Origin: CBDEGR01 sp965237895
GTDB lineage: Bacteria > Acidobacteriota > Terriglobia > UBA7540 > JAPUME01
Direction of reading: 5' to 3'
Length of the DNA: 64,000 nt
Assembly: GCA_965237895.1 (NCBI GenBank)
Contig: CBDEGR010000002.1
Span: 682,001-746,000 of the forward strand
Positions 1 through 8,882 of this stretch are shown here, one piece after another. How positions within the stretch are numbered: the first letter of the stretch is position 1; every line of letters begins with the position of its first letter. The notes beneath the pieces were generated by a model. The model did not search any database. It saw only the letters and a program-made list of their open reading frames with translations, and was not told the origin of the DNA. The position numbers were made by a program, and so were the translations under genes.

Positions 1-115
1 CTTATTGAGGATTGCATAATTGTGACGCTGAACTACCCCTAAGATGCCATTTTTGTGCGACTGCGGGGCAATATTACGTGTAACTATAATTTGCAAACCT
101 CAATTAGGAGGAGTT

Positions 116-310
116 ATGAAACGATTTCTGGTTGGAGTTATGGGGATTGTATTGCTGTCGGCAGGAACCCTCCAAGCAGCGTCGCAGGAGCAGAAAATTG
201 ATCCGAAAAAAGAGGCCGACATTCGGCGACTGTTCGAGGCCAGAGGCGACAAGAAGCTGGGGTTGCAAATGGGGTCTCATATGTGGCCCCAGATGGCGAA
301 GATGCTCTGA
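116..310 (+). CDS. DUF2059-like secreted protein, truncated
   Basis: The 64-residue reading frame starts at ATG 116 behind a strong AGGAGG (106-111). It begins with a signal peptide (residues 1 to about 20, ending near LQAAS). The next part, with KKEADIRRLFEARGDKKLG, resembles the start of DUF2059 domains, which are normally about 100 residues longer. The frame ends at TGA 308-310. In-frame sequence after the stop still looks loosely related (acidic and Arg-rich, PAEDPRRELL) until about 410. I therefore read it as a recently truncated gene; a short functional secreted peptide is less likely. The family has no firm biochemical function. Confidence 0.5.
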   Translation: MKRFLVGVMGIVLLSAGTLQAASQEQKIDPKKEADIRRLFEARGDKKLGLQMGSHMWPQMAKML

Positions 311-462
311 TTGAGCATTGAGAGGAGCATGCCGGCAGAAGATCCAAGGCGGGAACTACTGAACCGGTTCCTTAAAAGGAATGCCCACTCCGGGTGCCTC
401 ATGTACTCGTTCACAATGATGGGCGACACCCTCGAATTGCCTTCCTGAGAATCGAATTGTCC

Positions 463-468
463 TATAAT
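463..468 (+). promoter_or_regulatory. -10 element of tRNA-Sec
   Basis: A perfect TATAAT lies 6 nt before the first base of the tRNA, so transcription would start at or next to the mature 5' end. No good -35 hexamer is seen at 16-18 bp. The placement is seen in the sequence; activity is inferred. Confidence 0.5.
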
Positions 469-474
469 CAAATC

Positions 475-569
475 GGAAGTGCATGTGGTCTGGTGACTGC
501 CCTGGACTTCAAATCCAGTGGTCCCGTCTATGGCGGGACGGTCGGTTCGATTCCGACACACTTCCGCCA
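475..569 (+). tRNA. selC: tRNA-Sec (anticodon TCA)
   Basis: The acceptor stem pairs 475-481 with 559-565. The anticodon stem CTGGA/TCCAG (502-506/514-518) carries loop CTTCAAA, giving anticodon TCA at 509-511, which reads UGA. A long variable arm forms a 6-bp stem (521-526 with 534-539). The T arm is GTCGG-TTCGATT-CCGAC. Discriminator G566 is followed by an encoded CCA (567-569). A TCA anticodon with a long variable arm is the signature of selenocysteine tRNA. No selA, selB or selD lies in the window, so the rest of the pathway must be elsewhere. Confidence 0.93.
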
Positions 570-595
570 TCTCCCGTTGTCCCGTGTTTTCCGCC

Positions 596-1808
596 ATGCC
601 TTTTGAAATTATTACCGCTGTGTTTGCGACGGTTGCAGCCCTGTACTGGGCTATTCAAGGAACCCTCTGGGCTTACGGCATGTTGCGCCTGATGCGTTTG
701 GAGCGGCTGCCCGCGCCCGACACTGTGTCCGACACCGTACGAGATGCGGCCGGGTTCCCTTCCCCTGTCGAGGTCGCTGTCATTGTCCCGGCCCGGAATG
801 AGGCCGCCCAAGTACGGGAAGCCGTCGAGTCGCTGCTTCGCCAGGACTTTCCTTCTCTCAAATTGATCGTGGTCGAAGACCGCTCCACGGATCACACCGG
901 GGAGCGGTTGACCCGGTTGTAGAAGGAATACCCGGCGTTGGAGGTGCTGCGCATCACGGAACTGCCGTCCGGTTGGTTGGGGAAGACGCATGCGATCGAG
1001 CGCGGGGGCCGAGCTGGCGCTGCGTTCTTCCAAGGACGTCCGCTGGCTGCTCTTTACCGATGCCGACGTGGTGTTTGCCCCCGGGGTGGTCTCCCGCGCC
1101 GTCGCCTACGCCGAGGCTCAGGCGCTCGATCACCTCACGCTGGCCCCTGGTCTGGAGATGGAAGGGTTTTGGGAGGGCGCCCTGACGCGTTTCTTTGGCT
1201 TGATTTTTTCCATGCGGACGCAACCCTGGAAGGCTCGAATCCCGACCTCGCCCAAGTACGCAGGCCTGGGCGCGTTCAACCTGGTCCGGCGCACGGCTTA
1301 TGAAGCCGTCGGCAGGCACCGGCGGTTGGCGCTCGATACGGCCGACGATATGAAGCTCGGCAAGCTTTTCAAAGACGCCGGGTTTCGTCAGGAATTGGGC
1401 CTTGCGCCCCTGATGCTTCGCGTCCGCTGGCAGTTGGGAGTGGGCGGCATGGCGCGGGGCCTGGAGAAGAACGTCTACGGAAGCTTCGGGTACCGGCTTT
1501 CCCGTTTCACACTGGCCTTGGTGGGACTCTGGGTGACGCATTTTCTTCCCTACCTCACCGTGTGGGTGGACCACCCTTGGACGCGGGGTCCTTCCGGGTT
1601 GTCACTCCTCTTCTTGCTGGGGTTCTATATCGGCAGCGTCTGGAATTAGAAATCCGGGTCGGTGTTCTATTGGCTGGCGCATCCGATCAGTGTTTTGCTG
1701 CTGACCTGGATCATGCTCCGCTCGGTGGGTTTGACGCTCTGGCGGGGCGGCGTGCGATGGCGGGATGACTTTTACACGCTGGAGACGTTGAAGCAGAATC
1801 AAGTTTGA
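596..1808 (+). pseudogene. Broken family 2 glycosyltransferase (HpnB-like)
   Basis: Read through its lesions this is a membrane-associated GT2 enzyme like the hopanoid-linked HpnB. It has an N-terminal membrane helix, VAVIVPARNEA, VEDRSTDHT, a DxD site (TDADV), a QxxRW-type region and C-terminal membrane helices ending in WRDDFYTLETLKQ. It starts at ATG 596, 27 nt after tRNA-Sec. Three lesions break it: TAG at 920-922, a frameshift near a G5 run (1004-1008) and TAG at 1647-1649. The final stop is TGA 1806-1808. The three pieces join into one family-length protein of about 400 residues, so the gene was whole until recently. Two nonsense codons make sequencing error alone a poor explanation. 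Confidence 0.8.
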
Positions 1809-1838
1809 AGGCTTCACCGAAGCCTAGTTTTTGGAGTG

Positions 1839-2336
1839 TCAGCCGGGCCTGAATTCCGGGACGTTTTCGCCTGCCTTGAAAAGTTCTTTCCCGGTGCCGT
1901 GGGGGAGTTTGAGCTTGCTCTGGAGCTCAAGCAGGTCCGCCTTGCAGAAACCTTCGCTCATGAGCTGAATCTCGCCGTCGTTCCCAATCAGAAAAAGCGT
2001 GGGGACGAAGTGAAGGCCGTAATCGTTCGAGGCGGCGTAGTCGTTCTCGTCGAGCAGGACGGGGAAGCTGATGCCGTACTCTTTGCAGAACTCCTCGGTC
2101 TCTTCCCGGCTGTCTTGGGAGATTCCCAAAATCTGCACGGAGCCGTTCCCGGCCAGCTTGTGGAGCCTTTCGATGAACGGGAACGTGTATTGGCAGGTGG
2201 GGCAGGAGACCTTGAAGAAGACCGCCAGGACGGGCCCGCGGGAGAGGGCGTCTTGGAGGGGAAACGGCGTCCCCTCTACGGATGGGAGCTCGAAGTCAGG
2301 CGCGGCAATTCCAGTGTTGATGGCCATTCGTGTCAC
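1839..2336 (-). CDS. Thioredoxin-fold peroxiredoxin/TlpA-like protein
   Basis: This 165-residue protein has an AhpC/TSA-Redoxin fold. It opens with APDFELPSVEGTPF and carries a CPTC redox motif (Cys45, Cys48) in FFKVSCPTCQYTFPF, followed by GISQDSREET. CxxC rather than a single peroxidatic Cys points to a thiol-disulfide reductase or a BCP-type peroxiredoxin; the two cannot be separated here. No signal peptide is evident, so it is probably cytoplasmic. Its start overlaps the end of the upstream VWA gene by 4 nt, which implies translational coupling. Confidence 0.8.
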   Translation of the reverse strand: MTRMAINTGIAAPDFELPSVEGTPFPLQDALSRGPVLAVFFKVSCPTCQYTFPFIERLHKLAGNGSVQILGISQDSREETEEFCKEYGISFPVLLDENDYAASNDYGLHFVPTLFLIGNDGEIQLMSEGFCKADLLELQSKLKLPHGTGKELFKAGENVPEFRPG

Positions 2337-3340
2337 CCTGTCGGTTTGGGAGCATAATAACCGCTGCGGGTGCGGATCACCAAGCGCCCTTTTTTCCTGG
2401 GATTGCTGGCTTCCACGCGAATCTGACGGAACGTGCCGTCTTTTTTGCGGTTGGTCGGATAGTACCCCAGCGTGTACTGGTTGCGGATGTCTTCGGCCAC
2501 CTGAATGCAGATACGTCGAACCTCGGCAAGATTCTTGGGGAAATAGGATCCGCCGCCGGTGGCCTGAGAAAATTGTTGCAGGATTTTCGCGGCCCGCCGG
2601 TCCGACCCACCCTTCATTTTAAAAAGGCCGGAGCCGTCGTCTTCGCCCAGGATTCCGATCGTGTAGATCACGGCGTCGGAATCCTGCGCATAACGGAAAA
2701 TCTCCTCGAAGCTGGTTTGGCTGCCGTTGTCCTCCCCGTCGCTGATGACCAGAAGGACCTTTTTGTCGTGCTTTCCCAGCTTCAAGTGGTCGAGCGACAA
2801 CTGGACGGCGTCATAGAGGGCGGTGCCGCCGCGCGAGACGATTTTGTCGAGCGCCAACTTCAGGTCTTCTTCATTGCTGGCGAAATCGCCCGGGGTATCG
2901 ATATATGCTTGGTCGTTGAAATTGACGACGAAGACCTGGTCCTGGGAGTTTGACGTCTGAACAAAAACCAGCGCCGCCGCCGCCACCGCTTTTCGCCGGG
3001 AGCGCATGCTGGCGCTGTCGTCGATGACGATGCCCATCGTGACGGGGATATCTGTCCGGCTGAAGATGGCCGTCTGCTGCTCCACGTTATTTTCAAAGAC
3101 CCGAAAATTTTCCTTTTGCAAGTCCAGAATCCGGGTCCCGCGTTTGTCCAGGACCGAAGCGTAGAGAACCACTAAGTTGACGTTGACCGAGATGGTGTAT
3201 CCCCCGGGGCGTTGCCGGGCCGAAGCCGCCGACGGCACGGGCGCCGGCAGGTCATACGCGCCCAGCCCCAGAAAGACCGCCACCACGAGGCCGGGAGGGA
3301 GGAGGAATTTCCGGAAAGATTTTTTATTGTGTGGGTGCAT
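2333..3340 (-). CDS. Secreted VWA protein, VWFA-related Acidobacterial type
   Basis: An N-terminal hydrophobic segment (FLLPPGLVVAVFLGLGAY) is followed by a short beta domain (LVVLYASVLDKRGTRILDL) and a von Willebrand A domain with a MIDAS motif (IDDSASM). It then has a TALYDAVQ segment, an SDGEDN strand and a C-terminal NQYTLGYYPTN motif. This matches the VWFA-related Acidobacterial domain family, secreted or periplasmic proteins of unknown role that probably bind metal and protein ligands. ATG 3340 was chosen; ATG 3358 is an in-frame alternative. The gene overlaps both neighbours, and the upstream gene is a paralogue. Confidence 0.85.
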   Translation of the reverse strand: MHPHNKKSFRKFLLPPGLVVAVFLGLGAYDLPAPVPSAASARQRPGGYTISVNVNLVVLYASVLDKRGTRILDLQKENFRVFENNVEQQTAIFSRTDIPVTMGIVIDDSASMRSRRKAVAAAALVFVQTSNSQDQVFVVNFNDQAYIDTPGDFASNEEDLKLALDKIVSRGGTALYDAVQLSLDHLKLGKHDKKVLLVISDGEDNGSQTSFEEIFRYAQDSDAVIYTIGILGEDDGSGLFKMKGGSDRRAAKILQQFSQATGGGSYFPKNLAEVRRICIQVAEDIRNQYTLGYYPTNRKKDGTFRQIRVEASNPRKKGRLVIRTRSGYYAPKPTG

Positions 3341-4355
3341 AGTAGCCCGTTCGCGCATAGACCTGAAGCGGCGGCAATCCGGGCGGCGGGCGGAGCTTCA
3401 CCTTGATGCGCCTCCATCGGCCGTCCCGGATCAGGTTGGTCGGACTGTAGCCGATCAGGTATTGGTTGCGGAGTTCGATGGAGATTTTTTCCAGGATGTC
3501 GGGAAGCTCGTTGGCATTGTCCACGGCGAACATCCGGCCGCCGGAGATTTCCGATATATCCGCCAGCAGCCCCGGGCCTTGGACAATTTCCGGCATGCCG
3601 CTCCGGGTGGAAAGAGGATTGAAGATTCCGACCGAATAGATCTGCACGTCTAACTCTTTCACGGCCCGCTTCACGTCCCGCTCCGTATAGCGGCTGTGGT
3701 TGTCGCCGCCGTCGGAAAGGACCAAGAGGGCCTTGCGGGTCGTGCTGGCCTTCTTCATTTCATTCAAGCCCAAATACATGGCGTCCAGTAGGGCCGTCCG
3801 GCCGTCCGACTTGGTGTAAAGCAGTTGCTCCAAGATATCCTCGTAACTGGAAGTGAAATGGGAGACGAAGTTCGGTTTACCCCGGAAGCGGATTAAAAAA
3901 AACTCATCTTGGGGGTTGGATGTCTTAAAGAATTGTAGGGATGCTTCCTTCGATTTCTGAATCTTCGAACCCATCGACTGGCTGGCATCGAACACCAACC
4001 CGACCGAGATCGGCGCATCTTCGGTGGAAAAGGCGGAAATCTCCTGCGGGACGCTTTCGTCGAAGACCTCGAAGTGGCTCCGCTCCAGCCCGGTCACGAT
4101 GCGGTCGTAAGGGTCGGTGACGGTGATCGGCACCAGCACCATGTGCACGTTCACCTGGATGGGGGATGTCCGTATGGGATTATCATCGATTTGAACGATT
4201 CCCTGCTGAGAGATTTGGCCGGTGGATGCCGCCGGTTTGTCGCTGGCGCCCAGGCGGGTGCTCCCCAGGGCGAGCCCCAGCAGCGCGAGGCCTGAAAGCG
4301 AAAACATGGCCGAGAGTCTTGCCCGTGGATCGCGGATTGACATGCGGATTGACAT
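3324..4355 (-). CDS. Secreted VWA protein, VWFA-related Acidobacterial type
   Basis: This is a paralogue of the next gene with the same order: signal segment (FSLSGLALLGLALGS), beta domain (VPITVTDPYDRIVTGL), VWA domain with MIDAS (FDASQSM), TALLDAMYLG, SDGGDN and NQYLIGYSPTN. The two share about 300 aligned residues, so they come from a tandem duplication. The start at ATG 4355 follows AAGGA. A 12-bp direct duplication at the start repeats MSIR, so ATG 4343 could also serve. It is the first gene of a three-gene overlapping set with the second VWA gene and the thioredoxin-fold gene. Function is unknown. Confidence 0.85.
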   Translation of the reverse strand: MSIRMSIRDPRARLSAMFSLSGLALLGLALGSTRLGASDKPAASTGQISQQGIVQIDDNPIRTSPIQVNVHMVLVPITVTDPYDRIVTGLERSHFEVFDESVPQEISAFSTEDAPISVGLVFDASQSMGSKIQKSKEASLQFFKTSNPQDEFFLIRFRGKPNFVSHFTSSYEDILEQLLYTKSDGRTALLDAMYLGLNEMKKASTTRKALLVLSDGGDNHSRYTERDVKRAVKELDVQIYSVGIFNPLSTRSGMPEIVQGPGLLADISEISGGRMFAVDNANELPDILEKISIELRNQYLIGYSPTNLIRDGRWRRIKVKLRPPPGLPPLQVYARTGYYAPTQ

Positions 4356-4571
4356 CAAGATTGTCCTTCAGCACTTTGGGGACCAAAATCCCCTGCCAAT
4401 GGCCCGTAGGCGCCGCCCACCGGTCGATCACCCCCCGAAAGGGGTGGAGAACAGATTCTTCCCCCGTCCCCCTGCTTTAGGTCTTTCGGCTCCGCCCGGG
4501 AAAATTTTAGCACAATCCGGCGCCGATGGGGACTATCCACACGACAAGATTAATTCCCACTAAGGTAAGCG

Positions 4572-4600
4572 TTGACACCGCAAGAGCCCGGGAGGATAAT
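4572..4600 (+). promoter_or_regulatory. Sigma-70 type promoter of pyrG
   Basis: TTGACA (4572-4577) and GATAAT (4595-4600) are separated by exactly 17 bp. This is one of the best promoter matches in the window. It gives a leader of about 190 nt before pyrG. Confidence 0.7.
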
Positions 4601-4796
4601 CGGTTGTACAGAATCGAAAGCCGGACCCAGACCTCTGAAATCAATCATAATACCGAGAAATTCGGGAAACCGTTTGTACGTTTGCGTGGGTGTCCCCGGA
4701 ACCAGCGGAGGGCCGGAAGGGCTTCTGCCTGGGGCTCTCTTGGGGCTGCACCCCAAGTGCCCGGACTTCGAATCGGAATAGAGACGAGGCGATAGG
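4601..4796 (+). other. pyrG 5' leader with a hairpin
   Basis: About 190 nt separate the promoter from pyrG, with no convincing gene. A hairpin with 7-bp arms CTTGGGG/CCCCAAG (4739-4757, 5-nt loop) lies about 40 nt before the start codon. No T-run follows, so it is not a standard terminator. A role in translation or attenuation is possible but unproven. Confidence 0.35.
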
Positions 4797-6446
4797 ATGC
4801 AACCCAAATATATCTTTGTTACCGGAGGCGTGGTCAGCTCGTTGGGGAAAGGATTGGCGTCGGCCTCGATGGGCTCGCTGCTGGAAGCGCGCGGGCTGCG
4901 GGTCAACTTCCTCAAATTCGACCCGTACCTGAACGTGGACCCCGGCACGCTAAGTCCCTTTCAGCACGGAGAAGTCTTCGTCACCGACGACGGCGCGGAG
5001 ACGGACCTGGACCTGGGCCACTATGAGCGCTTCAGCCGCGCGCAGATGACGCGCGACAACAACTGCACCGCCGGCAGGATTTACGAGACCATCATCACCC
5101 GCGAGCGCCGCGGCGATTACCTGGGCAAGACCGTGCAGGTGATTCCTCACGTGACGGATGAAATTAAAGCCGCCGTGCGGAAAGTTTCCCAAGACACCGA
5201 CGTGGCGATTATTGAGATTGGCGGTACAGTGGGTGATATCGAGTCGCTCCCTTTTCTGGAAGCCATCCGCCAGATGCGGCAGGAACTCGGCCGCCCCAAC
5301 ACGCTCTTTATCCACCTGACGCTGGTGCCCTACATCGGCGCTTCTGGAGAACTCAAGACCAAACCGACGCAGCACTCCGTCAAGGACCTGCGCGGGATCG
5401 GTATCCAGCCCGATATCTTGATCTGCCGGACGGACCGCATCCTTCCTCTGGAGTTGAAATCGAAGATCGCCCTGTTCTGCAGCGTCCCCGAAGAGTCCGT
5501 GATCACCTCGCAGGACGTGGAATCGATCTACCAGGTTCCTCTGGCGTTGGCCGAGGGGGGGTTGGACCGGCAGATCGTCCGTTATTTGGAGCTGCCCCCG
5601 GCCCAGCCCGATCTTGAGCCTTGGCGCGAATTGACCGATCGGCTATTGCACCCCTCCGGAGAGGTGAAGATCGGCATTGTCGGCAAGTACGTCGGGTTGC
5701 AGGACTCCTATAAAAGTTTGAATGAAGCGTTGGTGATTGCCGGCGCCGCCCATGGGATGCGGACCAAGATCAGTTGGGTCGAGGCGGAAGAGATTGAGCA
5801 GGCCGAAGGGGGGAAACTTTTGGAGCGCTTTGACGGCATCCTGGTTCCCGGCGGCTTCGGCGCGCGCGGCATCCCCGGCATGTTGCGGGCCGTAGAGTTC
5901 GCCCGCACCCGCCGCTACCCCTATCTGGGGATCTGCCTGGGGATGCAATGCGCCGTAATCGAGTACGCACGGAACGTCTGCGGAATGGAGCAGGCCAACA
6001 GTTCCGAGTTCGACCCGGCCACGCCCCAACGCGTCATCTACAAGCTGCGGGAGTTGCGGGGCGTCGATGAGCTGGGGGGCACCATGCGGCTCGGCGCGTG
6101 GGACTGCAAGTTGAAAGAGGGATCGTTTGCGCACCAAGCGTATGGGAGAATGGATATCTCCGAGCGGCACCGGCATCGCTTTGAGTTCAATCGCGAGTAT
6201 GAGCAGGCGCTTACTTCCCAGGGCTTGGAGATCGGCGGTTCGACGCCCGACGGCACCTATGTAGAGGTGGTAGAAGTGAAGGAGCACCCCTGGTTCGTCG
6301 GTTGCCAGTTCCATCCGGAATTCAAGTCCAAGCCGCTCGAACCCCACCCATTGTTCAAGGCCTTCATCAGCGCCGCCCTAAAGCACCAACAGGGAGACCG
6401 CGACTGGTCCCAATCCGGCGTGATGCGCGCCGGCGGCCGGAGCTGA
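4797..6446 (+). CDS. pyrG: CTP synthase
   Basis: PyrG makes CTP from UTP, ATP and glutamine in the cytoplasm, the last step of pyrimidine nucleotide synthesis. The protein opens with KYIFVTGGVVSSLGKGLASA, the synthetase P-loop. The C-terminal class I glutaminase has LGICLGMQCAVIEYARN (nucleophile Cys) and a FHPEF catalytic His/Glu pair. Its 549 residues match the family length. It has its own promoter, and kdsA follows 24 nt downstream, so the two may be co-transcribed, linking CTP supply to the CMP-Kdo pathway. Confidence 0.97.
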   Translation: MQPKYIFVTGGVVSSLGKGLASASMGSLLEARGLRVNFLKFDPYLNVDPGTLSPFQHGEVFVTDDGAETDLDLGHYERFSRAQMTRDNNCTAGRIYETIITRERRGDYLGKTVQVIPHVTDEIKAAVRKVSQDTDVAIIEIGGTVGDIESLPFLEAIRQMRQELGRPNTLFIHLTLVPYIGASGELKTKPTQHSVKDLRGIGIQPDILICRTDRILPLELKSKIALFCSVPEESVITSQDVESIYQVPLALAEGGLDRQIVRYLELPPAQPDLEPWRELTDRLLHPSGEVKIGIVGKYVGLQDSYKSLNEALVIAGAAHGMRTKISWVEAEEIEQAEGGKLLERFDGILVPGGFGARGIPGMLRAVEFARTRRYPYLGICLGMQCAVIEYARNVCGMEQANSSEFDPATPQRVIYKLRELRGVDELGGTMRLGAWDCKLKEGSFAHQAYGRMDISERHRHRFEFNREYEQALTSQGLEIGGSTPDGTYVEVVEVKEHPWFVGCQFHPEFKSKPLEPHPLFKAFISAALKHQQGDRDWSQSGVMRAGGRS

Positions 6447-6470
6447 AGCCTCCTTACGCTGCCCCGTACT

Positions 6471-7310
6471 GTGAAAGCCACCGTGAAGGCCACAACAGTA
6501 AAACTTGGTTCGCTCAAGCTGGGAGCGGGGTGCCCGCTTTTTCTCGTCGCCGGACCCTGCGTGATTGAAAGCGAACGCCACGCCATGAAGATGGCCGAAC
6601 GCATCGCCCGCGTCGCCGGCGATTTGAAGATTCCCTATATTTTCAAAGCTTCTTACGACAAGGCCAACCGAACCTCCGTCGATTCCTACCGCGGTCCGGG
6701 GCTGCGCGCGGGATTGAAGGTTTTGGCGCGCATCAAGAAAGAATTTCGGCTGCCGGTTCTGACCGATGTGCACACGCCGGAGGAGGTCTTTCCGGCGGCT
6801 GAGGTCTCGGACGTCCTGCAGATTCCCGCCTTCCTTTCCCGGCAGACCGACCTGCTGGTGGCTGCGGGCCGGAGCGGCGCGGTGGTCAACATCAAGAAGG
6901 GGCAGTTCCTTGCGCCGCAGGCGATGGAGCACGCCCTCGCGAAGGTCCTCTCCACCGGCAACCAGCGCATCCTGGTGACCGAGCGCGGTACCAGCTTCGG
7001 TTATAACAACCTGGTGGTGGACGTACGCAGCATTCCCATTCTGAAGAGTTTCGGCTTCCCGGTGATTCTCGACGTCACGCACTCGGTCCAGCTTCCCGGA
7101 GCAGTGGGCGTGGCCAGCGGAGGCCAACCGGAGTTTATCGAGCCGTTGGCCCGCGCCGGGGTGGCGGCGGGGGTGGACGGCATCTTTCTGGAGATCCACG
7201 ACAATCCCTCCAAGGCCCTTTCCGACGGCGCGAATGCCCTTCCCCTCAAGAAACTTCGCCCCCTGCTCGAACGACTCTCCGAACTTGCCCGGCTGGTCCG
7301 CCGCTGGTGA
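6471..7310 (+). CDS. kdsA: 3-deoxy-8-phosphooctulonate synthase
   Basis: KdsA condenses phosphoenolpyruvate with arabinose 5-phosphate to give Kdo-8-phosphate for lipid A/LPS. The 279-residue protein shows the DAHP-synthase-I/KdsA barrel: FLVAGPCVIES, YIFKASYDKANRTS, LPVLTDVHTPEE, VLQIPAFLSRQTDL, VNIKKGQFLAP and the late DVTHSVQLPG. The start is GTG 6471. It lies just after pyrG, and kdsC of the same pathway is 1.6 kb downstream behind a broken porin. Its presence implies a Gram-negative outer membrane with Kdo. Confidence 0.96.
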   Translation: MKATVKATTVKLGSLKLGAGCPLFLVAGPCVIESERHAMKMAERIARVAGDLKIPYIFKASYDKANRTSVDSYRGPGLRAGLKVLARIKKEFRLPVLTDVHTPEEVFPAAEVSDVLQIPAFLSRQTDLLVAAGRSGAVVNIKKGQFLAPQAMEHALAKVLSTGNQRILVTERGTSFGYNNLVVDVRSIPILKSFGFPVILDVTHSVQLPGAVGVASGGQPEFIEPLARAGVAAGVDGIFLEIHDNPSKALSDGANALPLKKLRPLLERLSELARLVRRW

Positions 7311-7515
7311 GCTGAGTCCGTTGGGGGGCCGGATGACGTGCCCGCCATCCGCAAATGCCTGCCACCTGCCCATCGACACGGTTCCCCCTCACGGCGTTCA
7401 CCAGCCGCGAAAAAACCTTCCTTGCCGTGTATCCATCGTGGTTTAACATGGTCGAGTAACGGCGAATGGAATTCTACATAGAGTTCACTTCCAAACTTTG
7501 CCGGAGGGGGGCTTA

Positions 7516-8689
7516 ATGAGAAGACTACTCACAATCTTATGGGTCGTTAGATTTTTTCCGTGGCGGTGACGAATGCGCAGAGCGGGCTGGAAGAAGAGGT
7601 GCAAGTTGAGCTGGCCAGGATGAGGGAGCAGGTCACGCGGGTCGAGGCACTGCTCGCGGCGCTTGAACGGGAGCGAGCGGAGAAATCGGTATCGGCAGGC
7701 CCACTTCGGGACAAACCGCCCGTAAGGAGTGCCGCGGCGCAACCGGTCAGGCGCGCTCCGGCGCTGAACACAACACGCCCAGTTGCCGCCTTCCCGCGCG
7801 GAAGCATATCGGAAGCCTCCTCCGCGGTTCGACGTACTCCTCCAAGTTCGTGGTGACCACTTCCGTGATCCCACGAAGATGGACACGTTCATTTTGCGGA
7901 AGGCCGAACTGGGCGTGAAGGGCCACATTGCCCCCCACGTGGATTTCTCTCTCGAGCTCGACCCCGTCCGTTCGAACGATCCATTTTGCCGCACCTATAT
8001 TCGGCTGTCCCATTGGGATCGCCTGCACGTGAAGTTGGGCTTGGAAAAGGCCCCGATCGGCTTGGAGGAGCTGACCCCTACGGCACAGCTTCCATTTGTA
8101 GATCGCTCCCAGGTAAGCGACCGGTTCGCCGCCGCCGAGGAGCTGGGCGTGCACTTTGAGAGCCGCTGGGAGCGTGGGCTGTTTCAATTTGCCCTCACCA
8201 ACGGTGGCCGTCGCCTCCTGCGGGACGACTACAAGCAGAAGGACCTCACCGCACGGGCCGTCTGGGCCCTGCGCCCTTGGCTCTCGATGGGTGTTGCAAA
8301 TCTTGCAGGGGAGGAAAGGACCCCAGCGGGACAAGCGGATTCGGTATAACGCCGAGCTGAAGCTGGGTTCCAATCTCTCAGGCTTCCAAAGCGAGTTCTA
8401 TCGCGCGCAGGACGCCGACGTGTGGAGCTCGGCGTTCTACACGGCCGGGTACTGGGCGTTTCCCACGCGCCAAAGCCGGCTGTCCCACCTCCAGCCGGTG
8501 GTTCGCTACGAACAGATCGACCGGACGGACCAAGACCCGGTGCGTGAATTGCGGTTACTCACCTTCGGCTTGAGCCTTCTCTTCAATGAACATCGCTCCA
8601 AGTTTCAGGTGAATTTCTTGAAAGATCTTCAATCCGGAGGTATTGTGAAAAAAGATGAGATTCGGGCGCAGTACCAAGTGGAATTTTGA
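7516..8689 (+). pseudogene. Frameshifted OprP/OprO-like porin
   Basis: Three reading frames together encode one outer-membrane protein. They give a signal peptide (MRRLLTILWVV, then a frameshift at the T6 run 7552-7557 and SVAVTNAQ), a coiled-coil segment (VELARMREQVTRVEALLAALE) and a beta-barrel with FILRKAELGVKGHIAPHVDF, LGLEKAPIGLEELTPT and a terminal aromatic residue (AQYQVEF). Further frame changes fall near 7800-7830 and 8310-8330. The layout matches phosphate-selective porin O/P family proteins. It sits between kdsA and kdsC but is not part of Kdo synthesis. Confidence 0.75.
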
Positions 8690-8882
8690 GGCATTGGAAA
8701 AAGAAGTTTCAGCATGTCCGGCGGGGAACAATCCCTTGGTTGTTGTTTGGATATCGGCGGCGAAGTTACCGGCCATTTAGGGCTTGACGATACGGTCCAA
8801 AGCGAACAATCTTGGAAAGTCGCCCGTTTCCTGATTAGTTCGAGAAAATTGGCGTATATCCGGACGGAGCTTGAGTATTCCC

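Noticed and set aside
920..1649. Amber suppression as an explanation for two in-frame TAG codons
   Set aside because: The same gene also has a frameshift, and no suppressor tRNA (CTA anticodon) is visible.
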